From: Sphaerolaimus hirsutus
Lineage: Eukaryota > Nematoda > Chromadorea > Monhysterida > Sphaerolaimidae
Direction of reading: 5' to 3'
DNA length: 64,000 bases
Assembly (NCBI GenBank): GCA_964036195.1
Contig: OZ038451.1
Coordinates: 28,723,927-28,787,926, forward strand
Shown here: positions 21,786 through 33,903 of the stretch, piece by piece
Layout of the letters: each line of letters opens with the position of its first letter
How positions within the stretch are numbered: the first letter of the stretch is position 1
The notes under the pieces: model-generated
The model's input: the letters and a program-made list of their open reading frames with translations, nothing else
The model's database searches: none
Told to the model about the DNA's origin: nothing
Made by a program: the position numbers and the translations under genes

Positions 21786-22478
21786 TAGGGATGGAAAAAA
21801 GCGCTTTTTTTTATAAAAAAGCGCGTTTTTTAAAAAAACGTGCTTTTTTCGCTTTTTTTTTCAAAAAATGTCGAGATGTTCCCTAAAAAGCTCCCAAGTA
21901 TGGTTCTGTATCAATATATACAGGTATATCAGACAAGTGGCAGTACTTGTGATGATATATAGCCATAGAATGGCTGTGTAGTCATGGGATAACATGATAA
22001 GTGGTGATTTCTGCCAAAAAATACTTTTTATGTTGACTCATAATGTATATCACTGTTTGTGAATGTTTTGTGAAGTTAAGTGAAAAGTTAGGCATGAAAT
22101 AGTGCTTACAAATAAAGCTATAAGGGAAGGCTAATACATTGAGACTAATGTTTCCCGCTGTAGAAGTATGTGGGAACACATTGGCTGAATATTCAATACT
22201 ACACTAACATATCACAACTTATTATTACATGATAGCATGCAGGAATAGAAGCAATGACACTAAAAATACCACAAAACCAATGAAAACAACCACCAATGTC
22301 AATTTGTGTGTAAAATTGCGCGCTTGCGCGCAAAATTTTTGCAATATACCTAGTGCATAAGTACTATTTTTTTTGCCAGCTTTTTAAAAAAAAGCGCTGG
22401 GACCCTAGCGCTTTTTTTTTAAAAAAAGCGGCGTTTTTTTAAAAAAAAGCGCTTGAAAAAAAGCGCTGGCCATCCCTA
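21786..22478. mobile_element. hAT-like element, AAAAAGCGC words
   Basis: TAGGGATGG and CCATCCCTA termini with a perfect 8-bp duplication GAAACACC (21778-21785, 22479-22486). Arms are GCGCTTTTTT / AAAAAAGCGC words in inverted orientation around an AT-rich centre with no gene. Confidence 0.9.
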
Positions 22479-22568
22479 GAAACACCACCCCAATTTCCGC
22501 TCAAAATCGCTTTTTTCATACTTTTTTATAGATTTTCACCTCCAAAATTACTAGTTCATGCGTCTAAC

Positions 22569-23123
22569 TAGGGTGTCAACTTTCCGTTTTCCGTTTTCCG
22601 CTTTCCGCAGGCAAATTTTTTTCCGTTTCCGTTTCCGTTTTCCGGCTGCTAAATTTTTTTTCCGTTTCCGTTTTTCCGGCTCATTTTCCGTTTTCTGGCA
22701 CTTTTTTTCAGTTTTTCTGCCTTTTTCCGTTTTCCGGTTCAATTGTCCGTTTTTCAAACGATTTCCCACTTTCCAGCTCAATTTTCTGTTTTCTGTTTCA
22801 GCCAAACTGGTAAAAATGCATGCAGGTTCTCAATGAAGTGAATTTTTCCTATTTCTAGTGAGATTTCTGCAAATTTTGTTAATTCAGGATAAATTTCCGC
22901 AATTTTTTTTTCCATTTCCGGCAAAATTTCAGCAATTTTTTTCCGTTTCCGGCATAATTTCAGCAAATTTTTCCATTTCCGTTTCCGTTTTCCGCCCTTT
23001 CATTTTTCCGTTTTCCGTTTTCCGGCAAGTGCAAAAATTTTTCCGTTTCCGTTTCCGTTTTCCGGCATGTGCAAAATTTTTTCCGTTTCCGTTTTCCGCC
23101 AAAAAGTTTTTGTTGACACCCTA
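22569..23123. mobile_element. hAT-like element, TTTCCG words, short copy
   Basis: TAGGGTGTCAACTTTCCG and GTTGACACCCTA termini with a perfect 8-bp duplication CGTCTAAC (22561-22568, 23124-23131). It is almost wholly TTTTCCG array. It shares termini with 16073-17013 and 25401-27323 and lacks their internal cargo. Confidence 0.9.
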
Positions 23124-23131
23124 CGTCTAAC

Positions 23132-23692
23132 TGCCTATTTTCAGCTATTTTTAGTATTATATTTGCTTTTATACCCATTTTTCACCCTTTTTAGCGATTT
23201 TACCCATTTTTCACCTACTTTTAGCGATTTTCACCGTTTTCCTACTTCTATGCCTATATATTGAACCCCCGCGAAGCCCCCTAGAAAATTTTTCAGCTGT
23301 GTATCCCTTCTTAGGATCAGTTTGCTATGTATCCCTGAGGGTCAAAATCTTGAAGACCCCTGTTCAGGGCGCCCCCTAAAATGCTTCCCTCCAGTGTAGT
23401 AATTGCGTGGGAAATACATGGTGCGGCAATTTAGACCAACGCATTAGATTTTGAATAACTTGATACTGGGTGGACGGATGAACGTCAAAATTTAGGGGAA
23501 CATTCACAACTAAATAGGAAAAGTTCCCTCCAAATATGGCTGAGATAGCTCCACTCAGTCACAAGTTATTCAAGATAACACATAATTGTCACTTTACCAC
23601 CACCTCGTGATACGGTTCAAACAGGATCGACTTTTAGGGACTAGAATCGGGATCGGCATTCGTTTTTTCAGTTATCTTTTTCTTATCGCATC
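23132..23692. other. Spacer, no gene seen
   Basis: Mixed sequence without long open frames or clear repeats. The stretch at about 23395-23590 (sensitive to CACTCAGTCACAAGTTATTC and similar) has inverted partners near 24470-24600, so a foldback may flank the next element. Confidence 0.35.
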
Positions 23693-23700
23693 AGCGCACC

Positions 23701-24346
23701 TAGGGTTGACCGATGTTTTTTTTATAAACGTTTTATTAAAAAAACACGTTTTTTTTAAATAAAAAAACACGAGGTCCGAAACGTTTTTTTAATTAAAAAC
23801 ATCGGCCAAAACTTTTAGTACTAAGCACTAGGTATTTGGCAAAATTTTGGCGCGCAAGCGCGCAATTTCACACACAATTTGACATTGGTGGTTGTTTTCA
23901 TTGGTTTTGTGGCATTTTTAGTATCAAAGCAACCATTTCTATGTGCTACCATGGGTAAATAAGCCATCATATGTTGCTGTAGTATATAATATTCAGGTAA
24001 TTTGCTTCCATGTACCTCCACAGTGTGAAACATCACTCCGAAAGTAACAACCTCCTTTTATAACCTTGTTTGATCACTATTATGTGCGAAACTTCACTTG
24101 AAGTCACGAACATTCGACTATAAGACGATATATGAACATGTCGACAAAAATGGACATTTTTGACACAAATCACCACTTTTAATGCTATCCCTTGGCTCCA
24201 CAGCCATTATATGGTCATATATAACATCACAGAGTATTTTTACTTGTCTGATATACCTTTTATATGTTGACCCAGAGCCATATCTGGGAGCTTTAAAAAA
24301 ACGTTTTTTGTTTTTTAAATTTTTTAAACATTTTTTTCTAACCCTA
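23701..24346. mobile_element. hAT-like element, AAACGTTTTTT words
   Basis: TAGGGTTGACCGATG left terminus and TCTAACCCTA right terminus with a perfect 8-bp duplication AGCGCACC (23693-23700, 24347-24354). Arms are AAAAACGTTTTT-like words; the subterminal ATATCTGGGAGCTTTAAAAA also occurs in R2 near 11200 and 15355. Confidence 0.85.
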
Positions 24347-24354
24347 AGCGCACC

Positions 24355-25392
24355 TAAACCACAAATCCGCCTGGCCGATAAGAAATTGGAGGGCGCTTGC
24401 GTAATTGGTCGAAAAGCGAGGTGGTCGTAAAGCGGCGATTATTTGTGTTGGCTCGAATAACTCTTGAACCAGTGACACGGTCGCAGCGATATTTTGTGGA
24501 AACTTTTCCTATTTAGTTGTCAATGTTCACCTAAATTTTGACTTTCATTCAGTGACCCAGTGTCAAGTTATTCAAAATCTAAAGCGTTGGTCTAAATTGT
24601 CGCACCCTGTATTTCCAGCGCACACTTTTTTGTGTGCCGTTCTGCTCATCCTCAAATTATCGGCCGTTGCGATTGCGATTATTTTATATGCCATTCCGCC
24701 CATCGGGAATTTCGAATTTTATTTTTTTAGCATTATTGGGTAATTTATTGCGTGTGATTAATTCTCGACTGCGTGTGTTTAACTTCCGACAAGATCGCCT
24801 TCAATCTGATCGCAGATCGTGTGTGGGATGGGCGTCGAGTGCTGTGTCTTGGCGCTCTGCCAATCGCTGCAGCTGCTTTTTATGCCTTCATTGTTCTGGT
24901 TACTGTCGCTTGTTGGTCGGTGCGTTTTCGTTCTTCGATCCAGTTTTATATAGGTTTGTCTGGAGTTTTTCAACCGTTTAAAGAGTACAGTTTAAATGGG
25001 TGATGTATTTGGGGGTTTTAGTACTGATTCACTACTAGGTGCTCATGGGCAGGTTTGGTTTTAGTAAAATTGTTTTTATTCTTGAATTTTTCATTCTTAT
25101 ATTTTTCTGGGATTTTGCTGGCGAGGACTCCGTGCGCATGTAAACTAGGTGCACATGTAGACCTGGTGCCCATCTAGCGCTAACCCAGTGCCCATGTGAA
25201 GGGTGTGCTTCTAAAAGTACCAAACTACAAATTTTTTAAATTTGAGTTAGGACCATTTTTGGGGTCCCCATACAAACGCGCTTCAAAAAATATAATATGT
25301 GGGGGGTGCGAAATTCAATTTTGTGATATGGGGGTTGAAAGCAAAAAATAGCAAAATGCAGTTAATGTAATTTAAAAAGTACTGATCTACAA
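24355..25392. other. Spacer, no gene seen
   Basis: Mixed composition. Parts of 24440-24600 look like inverted partners of 23400-23590. No domain-bearing frame was recognised. Confidence 0.4.
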
Positions 25393-25734
25393 GCTTTTTC
25401 TAGGGTGTCAAATTTCCGTTTCCGTTTTCCGTTTCTGCCTTTCCGCAGGAAAATTTTTTACCTTTCCGTTTTCCGTCTTCCGGCAGCCGAAAAAATTTTA
25501 CCTTTCCGTTTTCCGTTTTCCGGCAGCCGAAAAAATTTTACCTTTCCGTTTTCCGTTTTCCGGCAGCTGAAAATTATTTACCTTTCCGTTTCCGTTTTTC
25601 CGGCCCATTTTTCCGTTTTCCGGCTGAAAATTTTTTACCTTTCCGTTTCCATTTTACCAGGCCATTTTTCCATTTTCTGGCTCAATTTTCAGTTTTCTGG
25701 CATTTTTCCATTGTTTTTCCAATCTGTATTTATC

Positions 25735-26880
25735 TTCAATTGGCTCATCCCATTGTGTTGTTTTTGTCTCTTGGAGCAGCATTGACAACTGGGATTTCAG
25801 GGTCAGTGAAACAGGTGCTGTGAACCCAATTGGGTCATATGCTGACACCAATAATTTAGTCAAGTTTTGTCTGGTTGGTGTTGTGATGCTGTCAATTTGC
25901 AATTTTGGTGTTGATATTGCCAGCATGTCTGTTCGGTGATTTTATTTCATGCCCATTACTGCAACAATTTTATTCACCTTTGGACTCTTGTCGTTTTCTG
26001 CTATTTCATTCATGACTGATCTGGAGTTTGACAGCCATTCCCTCATGTTCATAGAACATTGGTTAAATAAAGCCTTGACTTTGTAATATAGTTCTAAAGC
26101 TTCAACTTCATTCGTGACACTCATGATGAAGTTATCGACATAAATGTTGTTTATTATCATTGCCAACTGGTTTCATTCCCCTTCATTTTCTTCATATTCA
26201 TTCATGTTGTTTGTTGTCACATTTAAATGGTATTTTATGACTGCTCCCAAAAATGCTGGGCTGCAGACAAGTCCAAACAGTATGTGTTTAAAACAAAGTA
26301 CTATTAAGTTATTTTCAGTTACTGGTTTTGAGTCATCTTTCAGCCAGAAAAATCGTGTGTAGTCTCTAGCTTGGTCATGCAATCCTATTTGCAAAAATGC
26401 CTTTTCAATATTGGCAATTAATGCTAGATTGCCTGCCCTGAACCTCAGGAGTAGGCCCAGTGCTAATGGTGTTGTAATTGGTCCTCTAAAAAGGCACTCG
26501 TTGAAACTGGGCTTACCTGCCGACCCATCAGACATGATTCTGCATGATGTCAATTTGCCCGGCGTGATTACTGGCTGGTGTGGCAGGTAATGAATCCCCT
26601 TGTTGTCTGTTTTGTTGTCACAGATCTCAATTATTCCCTTTTTTAGTTGGTCATCCAAAACTTTCCAGTATTGTTTGAATAAGTTTGGATCTTTGTTGAA
26701 TCTTCTTATCAGTGATTTAAAGTGCACCAAGGCTTCTGCTTTTCCTGTGGGAAGGTCACTAGTATCGTTTGTTGTTGTCGTTGAATTTTATGCTATTTAT
26801 TATCATCTCCTCTGCAATGTTGTCATCAATTGCATAGGGGTCATCAGTGATTCCCACTGCTTCTAGACTGTGAAATTGTC
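25735..26880 (-). pseudogene. BEL/Pao retrotransposon pol (RT) fragment, frameshifted
   Basis: In minus-strand order: FHSLEAVGI (near 26870); LPTGKAEALVHFKSLIRRF; YLPHQPVITPGKLTSCRIM; SDGSAGKPSFNECLF; LLRFRAGNLALIANIEKAFL; LFGLVCSPAFLGAVIKYHL; IYVDNFIMSV; AYDPIGFTAPVSL. These are the ordered RT blocks of BEL/Pao elements. There are breaks near 26780, 26170 and 25930 that shift frame or stop, and the catalytic YVDD motif reads YVDN. No LTR, RNase H or integrase is present. It is an immobile relic carried inside the hAT-like element. Confidence 0.85.
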
Positions 26881-27067
26881 ATAGTGTTTCCTTTCCTATG
26901 GCCACTATGGCTACTTTTTGATGATTTTTTGTTGGTTCGGTTAAGCTTGAACTACAAGTGAAGTTACAGGCATGATCCATAGTTGCAGAATGTACAGCTA
27001 CCACAATCAAAGCCAAACAGGCAAACCTGCATGCAGGTTTTCCTTCTGCAAATTTGTCTATTACCAT
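26879..27067 (-). pseudogene. Small ORF with signal-peptide-like start, copy 3
   Basis: Sixty-two codons with FAEGKPACRFACLALIVVAV and CNFTCSSSLTEPTKNHQKVA, diverged from copies 1 and 2. It reads in the same direction as the BEL/Pao fragment and lies just upstream of it. It may be part of the same captured transcript or an unrelated host exon. Confidence 0.35.
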
Positions 27068-27331
27068 GCTAATTTCACTTTATTTTTTTCCGTTTCAGTG
27101 AAAATTTTGCTTTCCGTTTTCCGTTTTCCGGCATTTCATTTTTCCGTTTTCCGGCCGACAATTTTTTTTTACCTTTCCGTTTTCCGTTTTCTGCTGAGTG
27201 AAATTTTTTTACCTTTCCGTTTTCCGGCAGAATTTTTTTTTTTACCTTTCCGTTTTCCGTAAAGTGAAAATTTTTTACCTTTCCGTTTTCCGTTTTCCGT
27301 AAAAAAATTTTTTTGACACCCTAGCTTTTTC

Positions 27332-28335
27332 AGCTTTTGTATCTTTAAAAGTACTGATCTACACACCTTAAAAATTGTACTTTTAAAGCGTTAACTTCAC
27401 GTTTCCCCCCATGGACTTCTTCCCCCCGTGGTGTGATGCATGAGCGTTATGTCCGTGCAGACAAAACGCTAATGGAACACGACAAAACGGTAATGCAACA
27501 CGACAAAACGCTAATGCAACACGGACAAAACGCTAATACAACACACTCCGGGGGCAAGTTGTCCACGGGGGGAAAAGTACCTGTAATCCTTTTAAAGGTA
27601 CTGATCTGCACATTAAGTTTGTCAGATTGGCACTTTTCAACGCAAAAACTCACTTTGCGCGTTTTTATCTTTTTTTGTAGATCGGTACTTTTATAAGCAC
27701 ACCCTTCATGTAGACTCTGTGCGCATGTAGAGCCCCTTAGATGGGCACCGGGCAGCATGTGCACCGTGTTTACATGCGCACCGGATTGTAGCACTACATG
27801 GGCACTGGGTAACATGCGCACCGTGTTTACATGCGCGCCGGGTTGTAGCGCTACATGGGCGGGCATCAGGCCGGTTGCCAGCGGGAATCGTGGATTTGGG
27901 GTGGATGACAGTGTACCAGTGTTGCTAAAACGTATTTATGTTTACCCATTTATGTATGAATTACATACTTTTTAATACAGTAAGTAGGGTTGGCACTTGA
28001 TTTTTTTAAACTGATTTAAAAAAAAAATCTGATTTAAAAAAAAAATCAAGGGGTGGAAACTGATTTTAATTTAAAAAATTTACCCTGTTCTAACAGAACA
28101 CACATTAAAACATTGATATCTTATGTTTCCCGGATCACAGAACGCAGCTTTGACAGCGTGTCTGCAATGCCACATTTATTTTCCAGGTGGGTGGGTCGCG
28201 CGTCGCAACTTCCCCAGCCGTGCTTCCCGCAGGGCCGAGTCTTGGCGCTGCCCATCCACCCGAATACTCTGCCATTTGCCCCGTCTGTTGGTGCACTTTC
28301 CCATTGGGGTTGTTGGGGGTTGGGTCTGGTGTAGT
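27332..28335. repeat. Spacer with two small tandem repeats and a hAT-like left end
   Basis: At 27465-27545 there are about four units of AACACGACAAAACGCTAATGC type. At 27750-27860 two units of GCACCGTGTTTACATGCGC occur. A lone TAGGGTTGGCACTTGATTTT terminus with AAAAATCTGATTT words starts at about 27988 without a right partner. No gene seen. Confidence 0.5.
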
Positions 28336-28545
28336 GATGGAATGGCGCCATTGGCGCTGGCGCCCTTAAATGGCGCCAAAGGGCGCCAGCGCCATGGCGC
28401 CATTGGCGCTTGGCGCCCTTTTCTCTGGCGCCATTATTTCGAATGGCTCCATGGCGCCCTTGGCGCTCGGCGCCATTTTCGCTGGCCCAATTTGGCGCCC
28501 GGCGCCATTGTTTTGGATGGCGCCACAAATGGCGCCAAAGTTCCA
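28336..28545. repeat. GGCGCC-word array
   Basis: Starts TAGTGATGGAATGGCGCC, like the terminus at 10753, and runs as GGCGCCATTGGCGC words to about 28535. The right side reads TTCCATGATGAG, a poor match to a terminus. The open frames on both strands are repeat products. Confidence 0.6.
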
Positions 28546-29857
28546 TGATGAGTGTTTATGTTATTTCGTATCCAAGTGCCTTATCTGCTGAATCAATGAT
28601 GTGATTGTGTATACTTGTTTAGTATTTATTTCATATGTAATTTTTTCCTACCATTACAAGTTTGGGTTTTTTCAGCATATAACACAATAACAAATACTTC
28701 AATAAAATGACAAATGTTCAAATACGCCCCCAGGGTCTTTTCATTGGCACCAGGATGTTTTCATTTGGTGTGGTTTGATAATGCATATACATGCCGTGTG
28801 GGGCTGCCGACTTATCATTAAATTAATTTGTTGAACCATTGTCAATCTGAAAATCTCGGTCCCGAAAAACTTTTCCGATCGGGATACCGATCCCTGAAAA
28901 TTTAGAGCGAAGGATAAAAAAGTAAAAACTGACTTTGTTCACATTTCTCAGCGCAGAAATATCCGTCGTGACTTTTGTGTCACTTTTTTGGCATTTAAGT
29001 CTGTTTTAGGTCCTTTTGTGAAAAATTGGAGAAACCCCTATGCCAGAATTTTGTTCATATTTTGACCCAGAAAAGTCAATTCAATTTTGTTGTTTATAAT
29101 GTTTTTTACTATTGTCTGCAGCTCGCGAATGGCGTGGTGGTCCAGTGCTCTGTCTTGGCACTGTTCCAGGCAGTTTGCTGTATGCCTAAGTGGCTCGCAG
29201 TGAGTGAATTTGAATTTGAATGTGATCGAATTTGTGGCTCATGAGATCCATTCATTTGTATCTTGTCATTTTTGTTGAGTAAGGTTTGGAGTTGGTGCAT
29301 TTTTGTACTATTTTTTGGATTGTGATTGATCGATGCTGTGCAATTGCATAGAAAATGGAGAAATCCATTTTCTATGTTCCTCTGTTTTTCAGCTTGTGTG
29401 CTGGGCCGTTTGTGTTTCTAGAATCTGCACCTTGAAAGGTGTTCGTATCATCGGTACAGTATGGGGGTCAGGGACGTAGCCAGGATTGTTGAGCGTGTGT
29501 GGGGGGGGGGCGGATTGTATACGGAGCCCGGCGGATGGGGGGGCGCCCCCCCCCCCTAAAATTTGACCCCTGTGGTAAAGGAAAGGCGCCTCGGCGCCAG
29601 CGCCATTCGTAGGCGCCATGCCATGGCGCCATTGGCGTTGGCACTGGCGCCAAATACTGCTGTACGTGTATGTTTTTTACAGTGACGGGGACAGATTTTG
29701 GATCCGTTTTTGTCCGAAACTGTAGGCATCGATGAAATATACTGTACGCCACCCTATTGCGTGCTTGCGCGCAAAATTTTTCCGAACTACCAATAAAATC
29801 GCTTTATGGAAGTGCCATTTTCGGCATTTTTTTGTCCAACTTTCTTTTCTTTTTTAG
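28546..29857. other. Spacer, no gene seen
   Basis: Includes a short GGCGCC patch (29585-29655) and a degenerate GATCCC-type fragment (28855-28895). Open frames here are short and without recognisable domains. Confidence 0.45.
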
Positions 29858-30276
29858 CCGTATTTCCGTATACCCCCCGGGGGGTGATTGTGTCATAGTG
29901 GTCTCGAGCGGGGGGGGGGGGGGGGGGTGGAACGAGGGGGGTATTTCGAGGGGGGGGGGGTTATTATTTCACGAGAAATTTTTTGAAATCCCAGTACGAA
30001 ATTGTCGTCTGAAACGTACGCAGACGTCGAAAAATGCAACAAAAACCGCTATTTATAAGGTTCTGTAGACTAATATTAGTACGTAGATGGTATGTACACT
30101 GTTCTAACGTGACACCGACATTGTTTTAACATGTGTTCTGCAGTACACAGAACACAAACTACAGTTAATGTCATGTACGTTCCCTTTACACTCAATTTGG
30201 GGGGGGTTATTTCGAGGGGGGGGTGATTGTTTCATAGTGGTCCCGAGAGGGGGGGGGGTATTTCGAGGAAATACGG
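29858..30276. mobile_element. TA-flanked CCGTATTT-family element
   Basis: Left end CCGTATTTCCGTATACCCC (slightly decayed) and right end TATTTCGAGGAAATACGG. G-run arms and the shared core (CGTACGCAGACGTCG, ACTAATATTAGTACGTAG) are intact. A partial second core with G-run arms follows to about 30510. Confidence 0.72.
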
Positions 30277-31507
30277 TATAAGGTTCAGTAGACTAATAAA
30301 TATTAGTGTGTAGATCGTATAAACACTGTGACACCAACATTGTTTTAACGTGTGTTCTGCATTACACGAAACACAAACTACAGTTATTGTCATGTACGTT
30401 CCCTTCACACTCAATTTGTGGGGGGGGGTATTTCGAGGGGGGGTTGTTTCACAGTGGTCCTGAGAGGGCGGGGGGGGGGGTATTTTGAGGGGGGGTTTCA
30501 CTCTGAGTGCAGAAAATGTGATGTACATTTTTACTCATGAGTAAAATATGTAAGTAGATATACATACTTTTGCTTCTGGAGAATGTAAATGTGATTAGGG
30601 TTGAATTTCGTGATTAGTTATTCCATAGTAAAAAACCTGAAAATTTATGATGCAAAAACTATAATTTTTGGTTCACTATTCAGGTGGGTTATGGTAGGTT
30701 TTCATACTAAGTGTGATGTCCGCCGCATATACCCTATTTCCTCTAAATACCCCCCCCCCTCCTGTGGGTGATTGTTACAGAGAGAATTTTGAGGGTTTTT
30801 TATTATTTAGCCAGACATTTACAGCTTCCATTACAGAGCTTATTTTACAGAGCTTCCATGACATTTGCATGACAATTTACAGGGCATTTTACAGGGTCTA
30901 GAAGTGGCACATGTATTGTCAGACATTGCTCTGTTCAACAACTTGCAACTATGGCGGCCCACACACTAGTTTACACTCGTGTGCCAACTGGTTTGTGTCA
31001 ACTCGGATTTTGGCTTCACGTGGTCGCATAGCGATCTACAAATGCACATGCAGCAATGTTGAAAAAAAAATTGTGGCAAGTGCATTGGAAGATCATTTGT
31101 TGACACATGAAGCTGAAATCTGAAACAATAACCCACAATCAATTTTTTTCATGGAGCGGCGTCTGTTTCAATGGAGGTAAATAGAGCACCCTGATTGCAA
31201 TAGTTTGGGTTGCTCAGTGCATTCCTAAACGGATGTGTCCGTGTGAGCCTCTGACGCCACGGAAACCATTTAAATGTTTATGACCTTTTTGTATCATTAT
31301 TTATGCTCTTTCAGATGCAGACCTTGAATTCCCTGAAAAATTCAAAAAGGATTTTTGAGTTTTCAGATTTATGAATTTTCGAATTGTCATTGCGACTAGT
31401 CACAATCAATTAGCATACTTCGACAGTGATGCACAATGTGTTAGTCCTTATATTTATCAGTTTTAGGTATGTATCTTTTTTCAGAGTGAAGTATATCATA
31501 CTTGATA
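30277..31507. other. Partial TA-family core, then spacer
   Basis: 30280-30510 repeats the core and right arm of the preceding element. A decayed CCCTATTTCCTCTAAATA end is at 30732. The remaining sequence has no recognised gene; the frame 30911-31123 has several cysteines but no known domain. Confidence 0.45.
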
Positions 31508-31817
31508 CCGTATTTCCTCGAATTAACACCCTTCAAATCAACAACACTCGGATATAGGGTTCAAACGATATATCGTATCGAATATCGAATATCGATATCG
31601 AGGTTCCATATCGTATCGATATCGAATATCGAGTTTCAGAAAAAAATATCGAATATCGAATATCGATATCGAAAAGTCATATCGTTTGAACCCTACTCGG
31701 ATACCCTCTGATCAAAATAATATGCCCCTCGAAAAAACCTTCCCCTTTGATTAGGTAACCCTGCTCAAAATTTTGTGCTGAAAAAAAAAAACCCTGGGTT
31801 TATTCAAAGAGATACGG
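31508..31817. mobile_element. TA-flanked element with a nested hAT-like insertion
   Basis: CCGTATTTCCTCGAATTAAC left end and TTCAAAGAGATACGG right end with flanking TA. The arm word is a TCGAATTAACACCC variant. A 141-bp hAT-like element sits in the left arm. Confidence 0.6.
31555..31695. mobile_element. Minimal hAT-like element, ATCGAATATCG words
   Basis: TAGGGTTCAAACGATAT and ATATCGTTTGAACCCTA termini are flanked by a perfect 8-bp duplication CTCGGATA (31547-31554, 31696-31703). The whole 141 bases are termini plus AATATCGATATCG words. The first 12 bases of the terminus match the GATCCC element at 20147. Confidence 0.92.
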
Positions 31818-32159
31818 TAAACACTTAGTTCTACATATCACTGTATGTGAAGAGTTCATTGTGCCGTTTCACCCATTCGCTGGCGGCGGCGGCGCTCCTC
31901 ACTTTGTCGGTGTTCCCGCCGCACCCGCGCCCGCAGCTCTGCTCGCACCTCGTCATGGTACGTCGCTGCGACAACCACATTTGGGTCCAGTGCATTTGGT
32001 TCCATAGGGTTTGGTTCCGTATATTTCCAGTTCAGGTTCAGGCAGATTTGGTGATTTAATTTTTTAAATGCTTTTAATTTGATAAAGAGTGATTCAAAAG
32101 TGATATAATTTTGGCAGACCCAGATCACATGATAGATACAGTTGGTTTAGAAGGTTTAG
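31818..32159. other. Spacer, no gene seen
   Basis: Short G/C-rich patch at 31875-31950 and otherwise AT-rich sequence with no recognised feature. Confidence 0.4.
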
Positions 32160-32990
32160 CTTCTGGTGCCGGTTCCGCAACTGGACAAGTTGAGCGTTAA
32201 AACATAAGAGTTGAGTAAAATTACAAATGGCGAGTTAAGAGTAAAGTTAAAGTTTAAGAGAAAAGGTAAAATTTAAGAGTTGAGTTAAAAGTTGAGTTAA
32301 ATGTTGAGAGTTGAGTTAAAGGTTAAAAGTTGAGTTAAAGGTTTAAAGGTGAGTGAAAGTTGTGTTAAGAGTTGAGGGTTAAGAGACAAGTGGAAAATGA
32401 TGGTAAAATAAAAAATAAATGAATAAAAATGTGAAATTGGTATCAATACGGCTGTTCGCTGGCATGGTGCCAATGTTGAATGCATGACATTTGAAAAAAA
32501 CGTATCCAAAAAAATTATCGCAAAAAAAAATTGCGGAATGGTGTTGCAAAATGGCGTTCACTGTTCACTTGTGTTGGATTTAAGTGGACACGTTTTTTGA
32601 ATAGGCCTTCATTTTCGGTTCTGAAATTGTGACGCAGCTGGTAATTTCAGTGCCTTCTGCTCAAATTCCTCCAAATCAGAATCACCATTGGAAATAACGC
32701 TCTCAGGATCCAAATTCATTTTTTAAAATACATTTTCCCCCATTTGTCTTTTAAATCAACTTTTAACTCACCTATTAACCTTTTCTCAACTCTTAACTCA
32801 ACTTTAAACTCAACTTTTAACCTTTAACTCGACTCTTAATATTTAACTCAACTTTTAAGTCAACTCTTAAATTTTAACTTTTCTCATAAACTTTTACTTT
32901 ACTCTTAACTCGCCATTTGTTATTTTACTCAACTCTTATGTTTTAACTCTTAACTTGTCCACTTGCGGAACTGGCCTCAGATCCTTAATT
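32160..32990. repeat. AACTCTTAAC-word inverted element, large copy
   Basis: CCGGTTCCGCAACTGGACAA at the left and TTGTCCACTTGCGGAACTGG at the right bound arms of GAGTTGAGTTAAA / AACTCAACTCTTAA words. The centre (about 32400-32700) is AT-rich and non-coding. Relative of 17885-18165. No duplication found. Confidence 0.65.
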
Positions 32991-33476
32991 TATTTTTATA
33001 TGGGTGACTTGGGTAGTGCAAAACGCACACATCACCAGCCAGCTGAATATATCCTTGACCCAACACTGACAGTTCAATCTACGCATGTAGTAGATGAGCA
33101 TAAGTTTTAACCCTGGACTTCTGACATGCAAAGCATTCAGAATTGACATGCATGATGCATCATATCACAAATAATATTTTTTTTTAACAAAAAAAATACA
33201 AAAATGAAATCTACCTAGAAAAGTATTTTATCAAATCAGTGACTAACCAATAGCAGTGATGGACAGTAGAAGAACTGGTGGGAACATGAGCACAGCACAA
33301 ACAGAAATTGCACGTGCAACTGTCTTTATTTTGTCAAGGAGTGTTGTTGTGTTTGTCAATTTGGTGCTTTGGGGCACATTTTCAACACTGTTTTGTATAG
33401 TAGTTTCATCATAGCTTTTACAGTGTCAGTAATATGTAAAATATGGCAAAGTAATCTGTATTTATAAATGAACCTA

Positions 33477-33903
33477 CCGTATATCCTCCTGAGTTCTTTT
33501 TTCGTCAGCGTTTTTGAGGGGGGAGTTATTCAAGGGGGGGGGGAGTTATTGAAAGGGGGGGGGAGTTTTTTTCCCCTCAGAAAACGTGAACTTTATACAT
33601 TGTGTGAATGCATTCTGTCAACTCATGTAATCCAGATATTAAACAGTTCTAGAAAAACTAAAAGGTGTGTATACACTGCAAACACATTACGTATCTGCTG
33701 TCGCTGCCATACATTAACATTCTTTTGTATTTTCATTGATCATTTTTGTCAATTTTGTACCATATTTTTCACCAAGAGGGGGTAGCTATTCAAGTGGGTG
33801 GGAGTTATTCAAGGGGGAGTTATTATTTCATCAGAGGTTTTGAGGGGGAGTTATTCAAGGGGGTGAAGTTATTCGAGGGGTGGTCTTATTCGAGGATATA
33901 CGG
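33477..33903. mobile_element. TA-flanked element, CCGTATATCC variant
   Basis: CCGTATATCCTCCTGAGTT and TTATTCGAGGATATACGG ends with flanking TA; arms are GGGGGAGTTATTCAA words. It is the same architecture as the CCGTATTT family with a matching change (TTTC to TATC) in both ends. Confidence 0.72.

Larger units (their letters stand above)
25401..27323. mobile_element. hAT-like TTTCCG element carrying a BEL/Pao pol fragment
   Basis: TAGGGTGTCAAATTTCCG and TTTTGACACCCTA termini are flanked by a perfect 8-bp duplication GCTTTTTC (25393-25400, 27324-27331). Between the TTTCCG arms lie a decayed BEL/Pao reverse transcriptase (minus strand) and the small signal-peptide-like ORF. Because the duplication flanks the whole 1.9-kb unit, the cargo was mobilised with the arms. 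The copy at 16073-17013 shares the same edges of the cargo with the middle deleted. Confidence 0.88.

Noticed and set aside
28121..28604. Several 60-140 codon frames on both strands over the GGCGCC array
   Set aside because: Products of the GGCGCC word repeat; no frame is preferred and no domain is present.
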